From the NCBI GenBank assembly GCA_038496445.1, contig JALMLS010000015.1, forward strand, positions 62,001 to 126,000: DNA of 64,000 bases. The letters are read 5' to 3'. This document shows positions 1-13,745 of the stretch, piece by piece. The notes beneath the pieces are model-generated. The model ran no database searches and was not told the DNA's origin. It was given only the letters and a program-made list of their open reading frames with translations. Both the position numbers and the translations under genes were made by a program. This stretch comes from Trichosphaerium sp. ATCC 40318 (lineage: Eukaryota > Discosea > Flabellinia > Trichosidae). Within the stretch, counting starts at the first letter, position 1. Every line of letters starts with the position of its first letter.

Positions 1-2356
1 GGGACGCCCTGAATTATGTACTTCAAGAGAAAGGTAAAAAAGTACTTAGATTGCGTTAACGGTTTTTTGAAGAATATTAGCTCGTAGTGCGTCTCCAACG
101 CGCGTGAGACTACAAAATCCAACCAAAAGAAATCTCGGCCCTTTTTATGAACTGCCAGTGGATTTACTTGGGGAAATATTTCGTAGGCTGCGCGGTGCGT
201 GGTGCATACGCGTTTCCGCGCTGAATAAGTTATTTAGAGCCTCGGTTTTTAGCAATAGCAGCTATTGTATGTAGGTCATGGTACAGTACCGTACGAATGC
301 CTACAGAGGTACTAAAACCAATAAACGTATTTTACATAGGCATGGAATTCAGTATTTGAGTTAGATGTCACGCCTTATGTAAACGGACGGCGATCTTTCA
401 TTCCACTAGATGATAGAAGGCTGCTTCTATTGATCACACATTGTACCAGACTGAACACTCTTAAATTAGATAAGGTAAATACAGTGTACTAATATACACT
501 AATATTAGAACTGCTCACATGCCGCTCACAAATGCTTGTTGGGCGTCAAACTTTTTTTGAAGCAAAACAATCTAATTCGTTTTTTTTTAGTGTGATAAGA
601 TTACGGCTTCTGGGTTGCAGTACCTTAGTCTGCTTAAATCTTTGCGTACCGTATCACTTGGGTAATAAACATTGAATTGATACTAAAACCTACTAACACG
701 TGTTGAGGTATTGTCGGTCCATACAAGACGATGCAATGGTTCACGTTGGTGAACTGCATAATTTGACAAGTCTCACTCTTGACACAAACAGAAAACTATC
801 TGATGATGGCCTTATACATATAAGTGGTTTGACAAAACTCAAGGTATGTAAATGGAACTATGGATGCATTTTAAAAGAAAATTTAAAGGTATTGTCGTTG
901 TCTCGAGTTGAAAAAGTTACTGATGACACATTGGCTCATTTGACAAGTTTGGTTCAGTTAACGGACTTAGACATATCCTATTGTAGATACATTACAGATG
1001 AAGGCATTATATTATACTCAATGAACGAATAAGTAACAATGACATTTAGGTATTCAACAGCTTTCATGTCTTACAAATATGGAGGTTCTAAATTTGAATG
1101 GAAACAACTCGATATTTGAAGGTTATCTAGCGCTTAGGTACAACACAAGTATATGTACAAGTATGTGCTTAACATTCATAGTAATTTTAAAAAACTACAT
1201 ACAATCAAAGTTCTATCAGCTATCCTTCATGAAGAGTCATTTGCAAACCTTAAAACATTACTATATTCGGTGAGTATCACTTTACATTTCGTAGTCTCAT
1301 AGTACTGTACTAGCTTCCACAACTAAGGACACTCGACATCAGCAACTGTCCTTTCATAGACGATTCATTTTGCAATTATTTCTCATCTTATCTTTCTATT
1401 ATACGTAAACTAAAGCTTCGTGATGCGACACATTTAACCCGACAAGGGACAAATGTACTATTATTTTCTTTTTCCTTCTTTCGGCGCGTCAGCTAATAGT
1501 GTTTTAGCATTTTTCCAACTTGACATCATTGAATCTAACAAATTCTATTTTAATGCCAAACATTTTTGATCAAATGACCAGTTTGACAAAGTTAAATTTG
1601 CGAGGGGTACGGTGATGTCTTTCAAGTAATGAACATTCCCTAATAACCTCATAGAGTAATTATGAAGGCTCCACAGCTAGTTTTTGCCTGACTTTAAGAG
1701 GTTTGAATGCAGCAATACATCTACGACATCTCAACCTTTCAGTGCCTAACTTGACAGATGAACACCTTGCTGTAATATCACACTGCAATTCGATTGAAAA
1801 ACTTGATCTCCTCTGGGCTAAAGTAACAGAAAAGGCACGTGTTTCGAAGAGTTACAAAACGTGACCCTACAGAACTAACTTGGAATACAAAGGGTCTCCA
1901 AAAGCTGGCGTACTTGGAGAACTTATCAGAACTAAACTTGACGAACTGCAAAGGAGTGACAGATACAGTATTAGCCTCCTTTACAAGCCTCAAAAAACTT
2001 AGTGCTTTATCACTTGCAAATTGCTCTAATATCACAGATGAGGTAAACCCAATGAGCTACCCCGCTTGCCAATATACCCGCAACTGACTACCATAGGGTG
2101 TCGTATACTTGGGACAGTTGACAGCATTGCGATATCTTGTACTATTTAACTTATTTAAAATCACTGATGATTGTACGCCCCTTTTAAATGGAGTCACATC
2201 TCAATGGAAAACGTAGGTGTGGGTCATTTGATTAAGTTGGAAAATATTATTCTTTTAGATTTGACTGGTTGTGGCGGAATAAGCGATAAAGGCGTAGATT
2301 GGCTCAAGCGCAAGTTGATAAAGTACGTAACTGACATACATTTCAAAAAAAGCTAA
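1..2356 (+). CDS. F-box / leucine-rich-repeat protein, 5' partial
   Basis: The gene runs in from beyond the left edge. Bases 1-34 read DALNYVLQEK up to a gtaaaa donor, and the frame resumes after an acceptor near 78. The next exon carries an F-box-like stretch, ELPVDLLGEIFRRL, at about 145-190. It is followed by many short exons of cysteine/asparagine-type leucine-rich repeats, for example LTDLDISYCRYITDEG near 955-1005 and ELNLTNCKGVTD near 1930. The last exon ends at a stop at 2354-2356 (KGVDWLKRKL...). The family (FBXL/AMN1-like) normally supplies the substrate-binding subunit of an SCF ubiquitin ligase: the F-box binds Skp1 and the LRR arc binds the target. No target can be inferred. Exon joins in the middle are not fully resolved. 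The stretch 1280-1740 is intron-rich and could hold a degraded repeat. Confidence 0.7.
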
Positions 2357-2625
2357 AATTGTGTAAAGGGCTACTATAAACGGAGATTCATGTACAAACA
2401 ACCGGCGTGAGTTTTTAGGTGGTACTGACGTTACCTGTGCAGTGATGTAGACGCCAAAAATAAAACTCTGCATTTTTTATGAAAAACAGTCAAATGTTTT
2501 ATTTTTTTCTGAGGTTGCCCCAAAACATGCAAAGCCTTTGAAAAACGGCTAAACCTATATATTTGGGCGTAACCGTGCCTATTTTTCTCACGAATAACAA
2601 CAATTAATTGTCTACACGTCAAAAA

Positions 2626-5600
2626 ATGGCTGAAGTGGAGGAAGAAGAGGACTGGGACGATGACTTCGCGTTGGATGAATTCCAACCTGCACCAACCTCA
2701 GGAACGGATAAAATAGTGATTTCTGGTTTGGTTGCTAAACCAGACGACGAAGAAACGTGGGACAACGACTTCGATTTCGAAGATGAATCTAGCGCTTCCG
2801 ACGGTTCAAAAGGTACAGAAATGCTCCGTTCTTACTCAAAATATGCACAAATACCATATACGTGGTTCACTGGCGTCCAAAAGCGCCTTATTGCTCTTGT
2901 GACCTAATTTACCGAGATCCTAACGGAAACACTTAGACCCGCAGCGGAAAGCATCATTGATACTCCAAAGTCACCGCGGAAGCAATACTATCTTTTCTAC
3001 GCAGTCTATTGAAAAGGCCAGAGTTTTGGGAGTACTTAGAGATGCATTAGCGCTTCTCCCTGGTAAGAATCAAATGCTACACGCAACAAAATCATCTTAG
3101 CACAATCTCAAGCTAAATCATTAATTTTCTAGACTTCAAAGAACTTGCAGCCACTTTAGAACCTGCTCAAACATCTGAAGAAGCATCATTATGTACGTAC
3201 ACCTGTATTATAATAGAATATAGTTTGACACCCAAAACAGCTGATGTAATGACTGACAAAGAATGGGAGATAGAATTCACAAGGCTAATGAGCGAAATAA
3301 AAGTATGCGTGCTAAAACGAATCGCTACGCGAAATTTATTTGGACGTTTTTTTTTATTCTAACCAACATGTTCAAGGCTCTCCCATCAAAATTGTCTCGT
3401 GTTAAGCAATATTATACACTTGGACAAAGATGTCAGAAAAGAGGTGATCTACGCAACGCATTTGTGAGCTTTCAAGCAGCATTCAACGTCGACGCTGAGC
3501 TTGACCGCCAAGGCAAAAAGAGTTCGTGTACGAATTAATTAATTTCTAAGTTTTGGTCGTAATTTGCTTGTAGACGTCGAGCTTCAAGCTAGAATTATTC
3601 TAGACACTGGTGTAACTGCACGTCAAATGGAGGACTATTTGGAGGCTCGAGAGAACTTCAAAGAAGTCAACACGCTGATTTTATCCCACTCTGGTTCCCT
3701 TGGTTTTTTACAACCGAAATTGAACTTAGAGTCTGGTTTATGTTACTTTAACCTACAAGAGAACGAGAATGCAGCACAGAACTTTACGCAGTTCATGGTT
3801 CATCTAAAGAAAAGGTTCACGCACGATTCTCCTATTCAGCTAGTAGATTGTTGCTTTCACTTCGCTGAAATATCACGTCACTATGAGAGTTATACTATCG
3901 CTGAAAAGTTTCTTGAATTTGGCATCATCTTTGCTAAGGTAAGCTATCAGATTTTTTTTTTTGCAAGGTTTTTCCATTGCTTATCTGAACGTTCAAGGGA
4001 AATAAACCGTGGCTGAAAAAATTAAATGTCATTTTGGAGGAAGTCAAGGATGAAAAATTCTTTGCTGATGAAGACGGATCGCTAGCAGCGGAGTCGCCTT
4101 CAAAAAGATTGGTGAGAATTATTCAACAGAAAATTATATGAGCTGATTAGCTGACTAGGCATTGTCTGCATTTTCTTTCAGGAGAACAGCAATCAAGTCT
4201 AGAACTCCTTCTTCCCCAGTTGCTCCTGCCGTATTGGCTAAAGAGGAAGAATCAGGTGAGGAAGATTGGGATGAAGCATTTGGTGTAGAAACTGAGCGTA
4301 GAGTTCCACTTGAGGTATTATTTTAGTTTGTTTTGTTGTGACTTTATCACTTACGAAGTATAGTTGCCTTCAAGCTTGGGTTTAGGTGCTCTTGAGACAC
4401 CAGATACTACTTTTGACGTTGCCCAATACAAACTACTCCCTGAAGACGCTGGTGCATCAGTTCTCGCTATCAAGTACGTACAGTAATTGTGTTTAGTCGT
4501 TCGTGCTTATACTTTGCAAGATACCCGAAGCCTACGGTATTTTTGGCTGAGCGTACACCAGAAGGTCATTCACTGCTTAATGAACGAGAATTAGAAAGAT
4601 GGCTTTCATGTCTTATTGGTTAGTCCGAAAAAATACAAAGCTATTTTCTTACATTAGTGTAATTAGGTAAGTACCAAGATATCACAGGTATTGGTGGAAT
4701 AGATACTACAGAAGCCAAGAAAAAATATTTGAAGGCGGGCAGGAACCATAGCAAGGTAACAAAGACTTTCCTTTTTTAGACATTATTGTTGTTTTTTTAT
4801 TATTGTTTTATTGACTTTTTTGCAGTTTTCGAAAAAGTACTTGCAAGCATACGTGAATTATTGTAATAAGCTTGAATTCGCTGGAAAACGTAAAGATTGC
4901 TGGCATTATGTTCTTGTATTTTTTAAAGATATGAAGAAAGAACTCAAAGCTAAAACCCTACATAAAGGCACGTATTTTTTTTATTTTATAATTGGTAGTA
5001 ATAACTTGCGCATCTAGATGTAAAAGCAAATTTTGGATTAGTTATGGAGCTCCTTGTGATTGCAGGTCGTGCTTGGCGACTAACTCAAGAAGAGGATTGG
5101 GAATTAATGATCTATATCGCCCAGGATGTCAATACAAATTATGAAGCTGTAGTTAAGATAATTGAGGTATTTTACACTCATTTACTGCGATTTTATTGTA
5201 CTAACTTATTTTCTAGGTTGAGATGTACGCACATCATCAATACCAACGTGCTTATGGCACAGAATCGCTCTTACAGAGGTTCTGTTCGTTGTATGAGTCC
5301 CTTACTACAAAGGCGAAGACTGGCATGCTTTTTAAGATTGAACTACTATCTGATGAAGAGTCTAAAGAGTTTGGACGTGAACCACTTCGTGCGCGATTGT
5401 TAGGAGCAATTCACTTGCTTTTATCAAATCGTTCACCACTCACTGGTCAATTGTTTGATACAGACATTGATGAATACTCTATGATGGATATAGACAGCTC
5501 AGCAGAACCTTTAAGCGGTGGCGAGGTATTGAATGATATAACAACATTGAAGTAACTTATTTTTTGTGTAGGCTAATCTTGCTGCTGACATGATTTGTAA

Positions 5601-8600
5601 TGACAAATTGCGGATGGATTTATTATTGGATATTTACAAAAAGTTGCCAGCATCACTTACAAAAGCCAAAATTAGCTTCGCTTGTGCTCTATACGCGAGT
5701 AATGAGCTTGTTGGTGATTTTGAACTGAGCGAGCGTTTATTTTGCGAGAGTGCTTATATTCTAGATCAAAAAGTTGGTATAGTAGGCGGTATGTGGGTTT
5801 TTTCTTTTTGAACAAGTCGAAATGTTGTTTTATTTATTGTTTTGCTTTAGGTCTACCTGCGATTATTTCTCCTCTTGGAAACGATATAATCCTGGAGTAT
5901 GCTCAAGTTCTGAATAGAAATATAAAGTATCGTTATGCTATACTTGCTTTTGAAGCTGCCTTGAGGATTCTAAAGATTCTTGGTGATACTCTTAACTTTA
6001 ACAAATTGCTTCAAAATGTTGCTACGTTGTGTCAGACTAGAGGTGATTTTTATCGTGCTATATCTAAGTACCAAGAGATTTATGATTCTTACCAAGCTGA
6101 TAAGAATACTGTCACGGTAAGTACTATACTCTTATGTCAGAACAAAACGCTGAGAAACTTTGTTTAGATGATTTTCTTGGCGATAAAATTGAGTCAGGTT
6201 TACTTGGAAATTGGTGACTTTAACTCCGCTGAGGGGTTGTTAGAGAAAGCATCATTGCTCCTTCCCGATAATAAGCGTATTGCTGAATACCGTTCTGGTG
6301 CTCCAGTAGATGTTACTAAGCCTTTGGATCAGCAATATCTCAAACTTCAGATTCAACTATGCAAAACCTATCTCCTTGGCTTTTATTTAGAAAAGGGTAT
6401 CACTCTTGTTGAGACACTATTACGTTTCGCACTCCCATCATACCACCTCGGCTCTGAGCTGCGCATTATGCGTGTAAAGGTACTAATACTGTAGTTTACA
6501 AGCAGGACAAAGACTGACATTTGTATGTAGTTGTACATAAAAAAACGGTGGTTTCAAGATGCGAACTACGCTTTGAAGGAACTTCTTAGGAAAGAGCACC
6601 AACATCAAGACGGGTCACGCAAAGCGTGGCAGCCAAAGTACCCTCCAGAATACTTTTATTTATCTGCACAAAATTATCGGCAAGCCAAGAAATACAGCGA
6701 GGTAAATTCTTGTCTAGAATTCTGTTTGTTTTTTTTAAATTTTTTGGCTTATGACTATCTGTAGGCTCTGTATTGTATTGAAAAAGCAATTGAGCAATGT
6801 GAGAAGAGTCACTCTAGTATTGGTACCCTTGGAAAGTACTACTACATGCAAGGGAAGGTGTTCCAAGAGGTTGCTAGAAATCATAATATGATCACTTTTC
6901 CTACTCAACTGGAACCTTCTATTGAAGTGTTTGTTACTGCTTCGGAAAAGTATGAATATGGTAAGTCGTACTACACTTTTCTGTTGAGTTATCTTTAATC
7001 GTATCTACTAGAGGTCAGTCGTGTTGCTAAAACCTATTCTAATCCTGGAGACCTTGTTCGAGTGTGTTCAGATACATTCATCCTTGCCTATGTAAAATTT
7101 GAGAAAATCGGGGATGAAAAAAGGTAAAAAAGAAATCATACGTTCCTTTTCTTAACGTACTTTAGGGTTGCCAAAACATTGGCTGCTATGGCTGAGACAT
7201 ATCTCGAATTTGTATTTTCTGATGTAGCCTATTTTGATTGCTCGTTTGATGATGTTTCTATTCTACCGCCAATGCGGAAAGAACAGCATCAGGTTCGTTT
7301 GTATTTTTTTTTAAGTTGATACTTTATCTAACTCTTGTTAAAGCGTCTGTCGTCAATGGATGTTGAACCTCCACACTCTGAAAAGAAGAAGAAGCCACGT
7401 AAGAAGCATAGACGTGGTCGTACAAGCGATAAATCAGATCCTACCAAGCGTAGCGACAGCGGTAGTGGTATTCGCGGGCATGGCATTTTTGCACCTAAAG
7501 GCCAAGCAAAGTCTGTCTCGGAGAGTACAGATAGAGAGAATGACAGTAAGAAGAGTAGAAAAAGTGCTACTAGACCAAACAAAACTCGAGCTCGAGGAGG
7601 GTCAACTCTACCTGCTCAGTCGGATGAGACTTTGACTTCTAACGCGGACGAAACTTTTACTATCACCTTTGAAACAATTGAAGAGCCTGCACAGTTGTCT
7701 TTGGAAGTAGCCACTGAAACTTCAAACGTTATGCTACTCCTACAATGGTACTATTTTCTTTTCTTTTCTCGTTCTTGTGAGACACTTCATGATAATCGTG
7801 CTGACTCACTATCTAGTTTGTTAAACATGGGAGAATTACATATGCTTGAAGGTCACACTGAGGCGTCATTAGCATTTTTAAACGCCTGTAAAGATGAGTT
7901 GTCTAATTTCTTTATGGATGGCGTCAGGTTTATTATGCGTGCTGGACCTCCTTACTTTGTTGCCAAAATATTGCATCTTGTTAAGAGGGCTGTAAGGCTT
8001 CTATTCTGTTTCAATATGGATACCATCAATAGCGTATGACGTCATGTTATAACTTACAGTTGTAATTCTAATTTTATTCTTTTTTCTTTTAGAATTTAGA
8101 TTTAGTGGACGTGTACATACTACTACAACAAGACTACGAGCAATCTCTATTCAGAAGCCCAGAACCAGTTCAAGGGGAGTTTGTTGGAAAGGCAGGGAAG
8201 CACACTAATAAACGTGCCTCTCTTGACCCGGAAACTGTACGTTGGTTGCTTGTTTTTTACCTCTTCACTAAAGTTCTTGCTTGTCTTTTGCTTACCAATG
8301 TTTTTAATAGGATAAGTTTGATATTGCATATACAGAGAGTGCTTCTAGGATATGGGAGTGTCTTTATTTTATGAACAAACAAACACATCGATATTTTGAA
8401 GGGAAGCTTTCACAAAAAGAGTTGAAGGAGAGAAATCAAAAAACTCTTCGTAAGCTTGCGAAAATTGCTCGTGTTATGAGATCAGGAGATATGGTCACAA
8501 TATCAAAGTCTAATACGAGGCTTACTCGTGTTATTTCACGTTATGGTCAGTTACTGCAGACTGGTAATAGTAAAGAAGAGAGTGATAAACGTATTTCCCC

Positions 8601-11039
8601 ACCGTTAACTCCTAGACGTACGTGTCCTTTTATTATTGTATAGTTATCGTATCCTAATGCTCTCATAGGTACTGGCGTATCGAGCGGACCGCCTACTCCT
8701 CATAGGAAGCCCAGAACAAATTCTACAGTACCTGCAGAGGTAAAAATACCTGTTCTAGATCGTTTAAGCAAGCGACCGCACTTCTCTAAGCTAGTATACA
8801 CTATCATTGTTGATGACAAAATTATTTATTACGTGCCGAAGACGGGACAAACCAAGATCCAACGCCTCGGTAAAGGATCTGAACTAGAAAATAAGACTGC
8901 ACCGACGAGGAATCTGTTCATACGCGTTCATTTTATGGCTAATCAAGATGAGTACATCAAGTTTGAGATTCAACCTACTATAACGCTAAAGAATGTTCTT
9001 GACTTCCTTGGCGTTGGTAAAGGTTCCGGTTCTACAACAAAAATCGGTAGTTTACCTTCTTTCGTATTCTTTACTAGAAAGCATGAAAAGGTTCAAGAGC
9101 TAGAGTATACGAGCAATTTTTGGACAGAACTTGGTCGTTTACTTCAAATCAACGACGTTGCGCCTAGTGGTGACCCTCAAGATAGCGACTCGACGAATAG
9201 ATCTGTTAAGGATCATAAATCATTAAGCGGTTCAGAAGCAACAACAATTAGCAGCGTAAAACATCATTCAAGAGAGAATTCTGGAAAATCCGATTCCCAC
9301 GGCAAAGAAATCCGAAAAAAAGTCAAAAAAGGTACGCTTCGTTCGCGACGGCGCTGGTTGATCTTTGCAACGAGGCGTATTAATGCCATGCAAGGTGTAA
9401 ATAGATCGACACGGGTGTCTGTGGCCAAGAAAAGGATACATAAGAATGGAAAGCCCGTTTGGATTTCTCTAAAGAGAAAACTTGATGTTCAACTCTACAA
9501 ACTTTTTTCTGTTGCAGAACTGGCTCAGAATACTATCGATGAGCCAGTATCGCTTTATTTACATTACTCTGCGAATGATAAGAAGGGGATTAAAATGGAC
9601 TTTAGTGATATGATTTTCTTATCACCTAATATTGTAGACTACTTGCAATTATTGGTACGTTTGCTTGCTGGTAGACCGATAGATTGTAGATTTTTTTTTG
9701 TTGTTCGCGTAGACTACTTGCTTTTTTTGAAAACTCTTACTCTTCTTATGTTTGATATTAGGTCGACCCTAAGTTGCAAGAATCCACCTCCAGTAATAAT
9801 TCTGTACTTCAGATGCTCATAGAAGGCGTACGGCGCTTTAAAATAGTGATTTTCGAAACGACTGAGCTGACTTTTTTTTTGTATAGTTCAAGCCGTTGTT
9901 GTCTATTGTTCCTCAAGAAGATGCCAAGAGTCTAGCTTTTGCTGATCCTGGAAAGAACTACTTACGTGCTTGGAATCACTTATGGGGACCTGATACTAAA
10001 CCTCTTATGGAACAAGTACTTCATCCAATTGTACGTCACAAGTCTAGCTTTTTTTTTTTGCTAACTTTGTGGGTTTTCTTAGTGTATTATTTGCTCACCT
10101 TCCTTGTCTGTGTTCCCATGGGAAAAGGTGTTTGAGAATCAATCGGTTTTACGATTTTTTTGCTTGGATGATATCATATGTAAGAAAACTCCACCTGTAC
10201 CCATATCTCCTCGAAGCTCGTCAACTGTACGTCACGTATTAGAAAAAAAAAAGCCCCACCTTATTTGTCAAGAAACTAACTTCACCTATTAGGGTTCTAC
10301 ACCTCAATATGTTGCTTGGTATTATAAACAAACACAACACTTGAAGGTATCAATGGAAGCAGAACGATACGAACAAGTAAAGCGGAAGATCCAGCGAAAC
10401 ATAATTTTCACCCAAAAGGTAATCAATCTCTTTTTTTAGGTTTTTGTTTTGCTTTTGTAGCTAAGGACGGTCTGTCGTCTTTTGTTTTGTTGATGCTCAC
10501 TTTCTTTTGTAGGGAAATAGATTCTATGGTTCTCGTGTGTTACCTAATTGTCCATTCTACTCTACTTTAGTATCTAGGAAAGCTAAGGTTGATAGATATC
10601 AAAGCAAATACAAGTTTGTTCATTTTTATGACCTTGCGGATGTTGTATATAATCCAAGGCTCATTGTAAATGTCTTTGAGAGTGTACATAACCCTATATT
10701 CCTTCTCACTTACACCGATCTTCTTGAGATGAGTGCTAGTGTGTATACACTTACACGGTATGCTTTCAAGACTCTTAGAATTCTTTCTCCTTTTTTCCTT
10801 CTTTCAACTTGTGTTTTCTTTGTGCTGACTTTGTTGCTAGGTACCGTCCTACTCCTACGCTCCTATTTGTTCCTCCATCCAAGCTCAAGTCAGTAGCTAC
10901 AAAGCTCATGAAGTTCCAAGCCACCGCTCAAAAACTGGACCTACTAAAGAACCCGTTTTTATTCCTCATGATGGCTATTGGTAAAATAGAGCAAGAATCA
11001 GATTTTCCCATTGCCATCTTTAACCCACCTGCACTATAA
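2626..11039 (+). CDS. Giant TPR-repeat protein with acidic WD(D/N)DF motifs
   Basis: A long multi-exon gene, estimated at 2,200-2,400 residues. I take the ATG at 2626 (MAEVEEEEDWDDDF) because the frame has no earlier ATG. The N-terminus holds three acidic aromatic motifs: DWDDDF (2651), TWDNDF (2757) and DWDEAF (4264). They resemble the WDxDF motifs of Byr4/Bfa1-type proteins, but that link is only suggestive. Then come many helical TPR-like pairs (about 3400-4010 and 5590-7010, e.g. LGQRCQKRGDLRNAFVSFQ). A Lys/Arg/Ser-rich linker lies at about 7370-7560 and more helices at 7780-8600. The C-terminal half (8700-11037) begins KLVYTIIVDDKIIYYVP, has a basic segment (9340-9480), and ends in an alpha/beta-looking region (HFYDLADVVYNPRLIVNVFE, near 10620). 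I recognise no catalytic motif. The protein probably acts as a large scaffold. All introns are short, with gtacgt-like donors. Confidence 0.7.
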
Positions 11040-11547
11040 ATATAATGCATTTCTGGGTTATAAGTGTGGTATGTACACTATAAACGCTTGTACTATAAAC
11101 ACGTGATAAAAATTGTGCTGTAAGAAAGGGAGTAGTGTGAGTTTCTTTTAATTTTGTTTTTTTTTGTCGAGAAAAGCATTTTTGGCAAACAGACAAAAAA
11201 GCAATAAAGTGCCTTTGTTTTTATTGATGTAGAATTTGCGACATACACTGTAGGTTAATACCTTAGCGGTTTCCGTAGTTTATAGCATTTAAGGTCCTAC
11301 TGGAGTTGGGTGGATTGCATAATTTTGGAAAATACTGTCAAAATGCCTTGAAGATTGCGTAATTGTATTGTTTCTAGCGCATTTTTGCCGATTAGAGTAA
11401 TACCAGTGAAAAACGTTGAGTCAAATTATTTACACTTGATGTTGGACATCTCAGCATGCGCTTGATATAGCCCCTTTCATGGCCAAGCGCGGTCGGTCAT
11501 TACAGAGGTTTCTGCCCATCCGCCATACAATTTAGACAAACCTGAAA
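11040..11547. other. Intergenic gap, putative promoter of the EPL gene
   Basis: About 500 bases between the stop of the TPR gene and the ATG of the enhancer-of-polycomb gene. It is T-rich near 11150-11230 and holds no open frame or RNA gene I can support. It presumably contains the 3' end of the upstream gene and the promoter of the next one. Confidence 0.4.
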
Positions 11548-13745
11548 ATGAGCTTAAAGGTACGCGAGAGTATTTATCTGTAGCATTTACATGCGTAGCT
11601 TTTCATAAAACGACATTTAACTGCAATTTAGTTACGCTCCAAAAAGATAGACCTAGACAAACCAATGCCTATTTATTTTGGTATACTACCTCCCAGCGAC
11701 GACGATAGCGCTGTTCAAAGAGACTTGCCCGATATGCCGACAGGAATGACTCGCGAAGAGCAAGAGGCACGCGTAAAACGTTAGTTGCGATCGTAATTCG
11801 CCTAGGAAGCACATATTGCAGTGACTATTAATGCTAGAAAAAATGTCTCCAGTATACCAATCCCTGTCGTTACAAAGGTGAAGGATGACAACCTAGTAAG
11901 CACATTTTACCGTCCACCGAGTTATATAAGCTGGGACAAGACACGAGGTGCGTTTTCGTCATCTGGAATTTAACGTTTTTCGCGAATACACTTATTTGCA
12001 TAAAATGTCGATAGATGGTATTCTCTTAGTGCTTGCATTCTAATTCTTATGCGTTTTAAAGAGTTTTTTGAGCCAATTATTTTTTTTTTCATTTTACAAA
12101 CTGCAGACTACATTTGCTTTTTTATCATTTATTTTTGGCTTTATTGGCATTAATGATAAGTATTATGTATGTTACCGTATACTTTAGTGCAATACATCGA
12201 CTTTGGGTTGCTTTTTTATTATTAATTTTTTTGTTATTAGCTCCACTGTCTCATCATTCCGGCTATGACCTAGAAAGTGATGACGACCGATGGCTTTGCG
12301 AACAACAAAAGCGTTGTGTTAATATTAGTGAAAAAACGTTTGAGTTGATCGTATCAGCATTTGAGTCGTTTGTAAATACTTACCCTGTACGTCAAACAGA
12401 CGGTAGTATTTTTCTATCAATCTTTGAGACGGGAAGACCAATCAAAGAGAAAGAACTTCTTTTTTTTTTTTTTCTGGCAATGTATAGAAAGGCTTGTGAG
12501 TTTTTCGGAATGTACTCACTCTCTGACTCTTAGGACCTTCACTTTACCAAGGAAGAAGCAATAAGACAACTAGTAGATAAAGAGCACAAGAAGTTGGCAC
12601 CTTTGGTACGTGTAATCACTATGCAACCATTTTTAGAAGTTGGTGGATTTTGTTGCCATATTTATTTTTTGTACGCTGTAAGAATTTTCTTTTCTCAATC
12701 CTTCTTGTTTGCAGGTTTTTGACTATTGGGAAAATAAGTGTAGAGAGCATGGCTGTCGTTCGCTTAGTCAGAGATATCGAGACCACGGGACCTTTGTACA
12801 TACAAGTCCAAAGAGAAAGCGCAGAAATGCGCCACTCAAGAGGGTAAATAATGGGATTTTCAAAGTTTTTTTTTACTCTCAAACCACAGTACACTCGCCA
12901 CTAAATGTTTCATGCTCAACAGTCAAGCTCAATTTGGGTTTTCTTTTTCGTATACACGTATCGAAATTTCGTCAAGTTCAAGCAATGTTGGTTTTGTGGA
13001 TTTTTTGGTTTTTTCAGAAAATAGCAATTACAGTCATAATTATGACTTCTCCCACTCACTTTTTTTTCTTAAGCTAGCTAACCCCAAGGTGCAACAACAA
13101 ATGATACTAGACTTGAAAGCACAACTCAACCAAGCAAAAGTATTATTGGATATAGTACTAAGACGAGAACAAGTCAAGAAAAGAAAGTACAATATAATCA
13201 ATGAGATATTTAACAAACAACTGGTAAGTAGCCATACACAAAACCAACATATCTAGCAATAGATTTCATCATTCAAACCAACAAAAGAATCAAAACTTGG
13301 AGAAAAATCAATGATTAATTTTTTTTCCTTTTTTTTTCTTCCAAATGACTTTATCTTCCTTGATAACTAACTCCCTCTCTTATAGACAGAAACCCGCGAA
13401 ATTGGCCAAGAGAATACTGTACCTCTAATACCAGGAGATTATCAACCTTCTGATTTAAATGATGCTGGTCCAAAGCCAAAAGAAGAAAAAGAAGAGGAAT
13501 CAGATGAAGATGATGAATACCTTGATGCGTATGATAAAAGATATAGACCGTATTATAGAGAGTTTTTTAATATGCCCGAAAAGTATATAACAGAAGTTGA
13601 TATAAACCATGGTATACAACCTTTTAGAGGTCGGGCAAGGATAGGAAGAGGAGGTAGAGTTATTTGGGATCGTTATGGTCCTTCACGTAGTAGTAATAGA
13701 AAAAAGAATAGATATACGCCTTACACACAACCAGGCATAACGTAA
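11548..13745 (+). CDS. Enhancer of polycomb-like protein (NuA4/Tip60 subunit)
   Basis: Starts MSLK, then LRSKKIDLDKPMPIYFG, matching the start of the EPL1 domain. Next come DLPDMPTGMTREEQEARV, SGYDLESDDDRWL (12268-12303), FELIVSAFESFVNTYP, FDYWENKCREHGC and a region of helices (QQQMILDLKAQLNQAKVLLD, RREQVKKRKYNI). The C-terminus has an acidic tract and GRARIGRGGRVIWDRYGPS, close to the IGRGGR(I/V)(I/W)xDR signature of EPL1/EPC proteins. Spacing and order follow the family, where EPL1 bridges the Esa1/Tip60 acetyltransferase and the rest of the NuA4 complex on chromatin. The intron at about 11947-12249 is near 300 nt, long for this genome. The stop TAA is at 13743-13745. I am confident of the family, less so of each splice. 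Confidence 0.92.

Noticed and set aside
7328-7582. 84-codon minus-strand frame rich in Leu/Phe
   Set aside because: Antisense of the Lys/Arg/Ser-rich linker of the TPR gene.
12114-12533. 139-codon hydrophobic frame on the plus strand
   Set aside because: Its first half lies in the long intron of the enhancer-of-polycomb gene and its second half shares the exon frame; the hydrophobic part is T-rich intron read as Phe/Leu.
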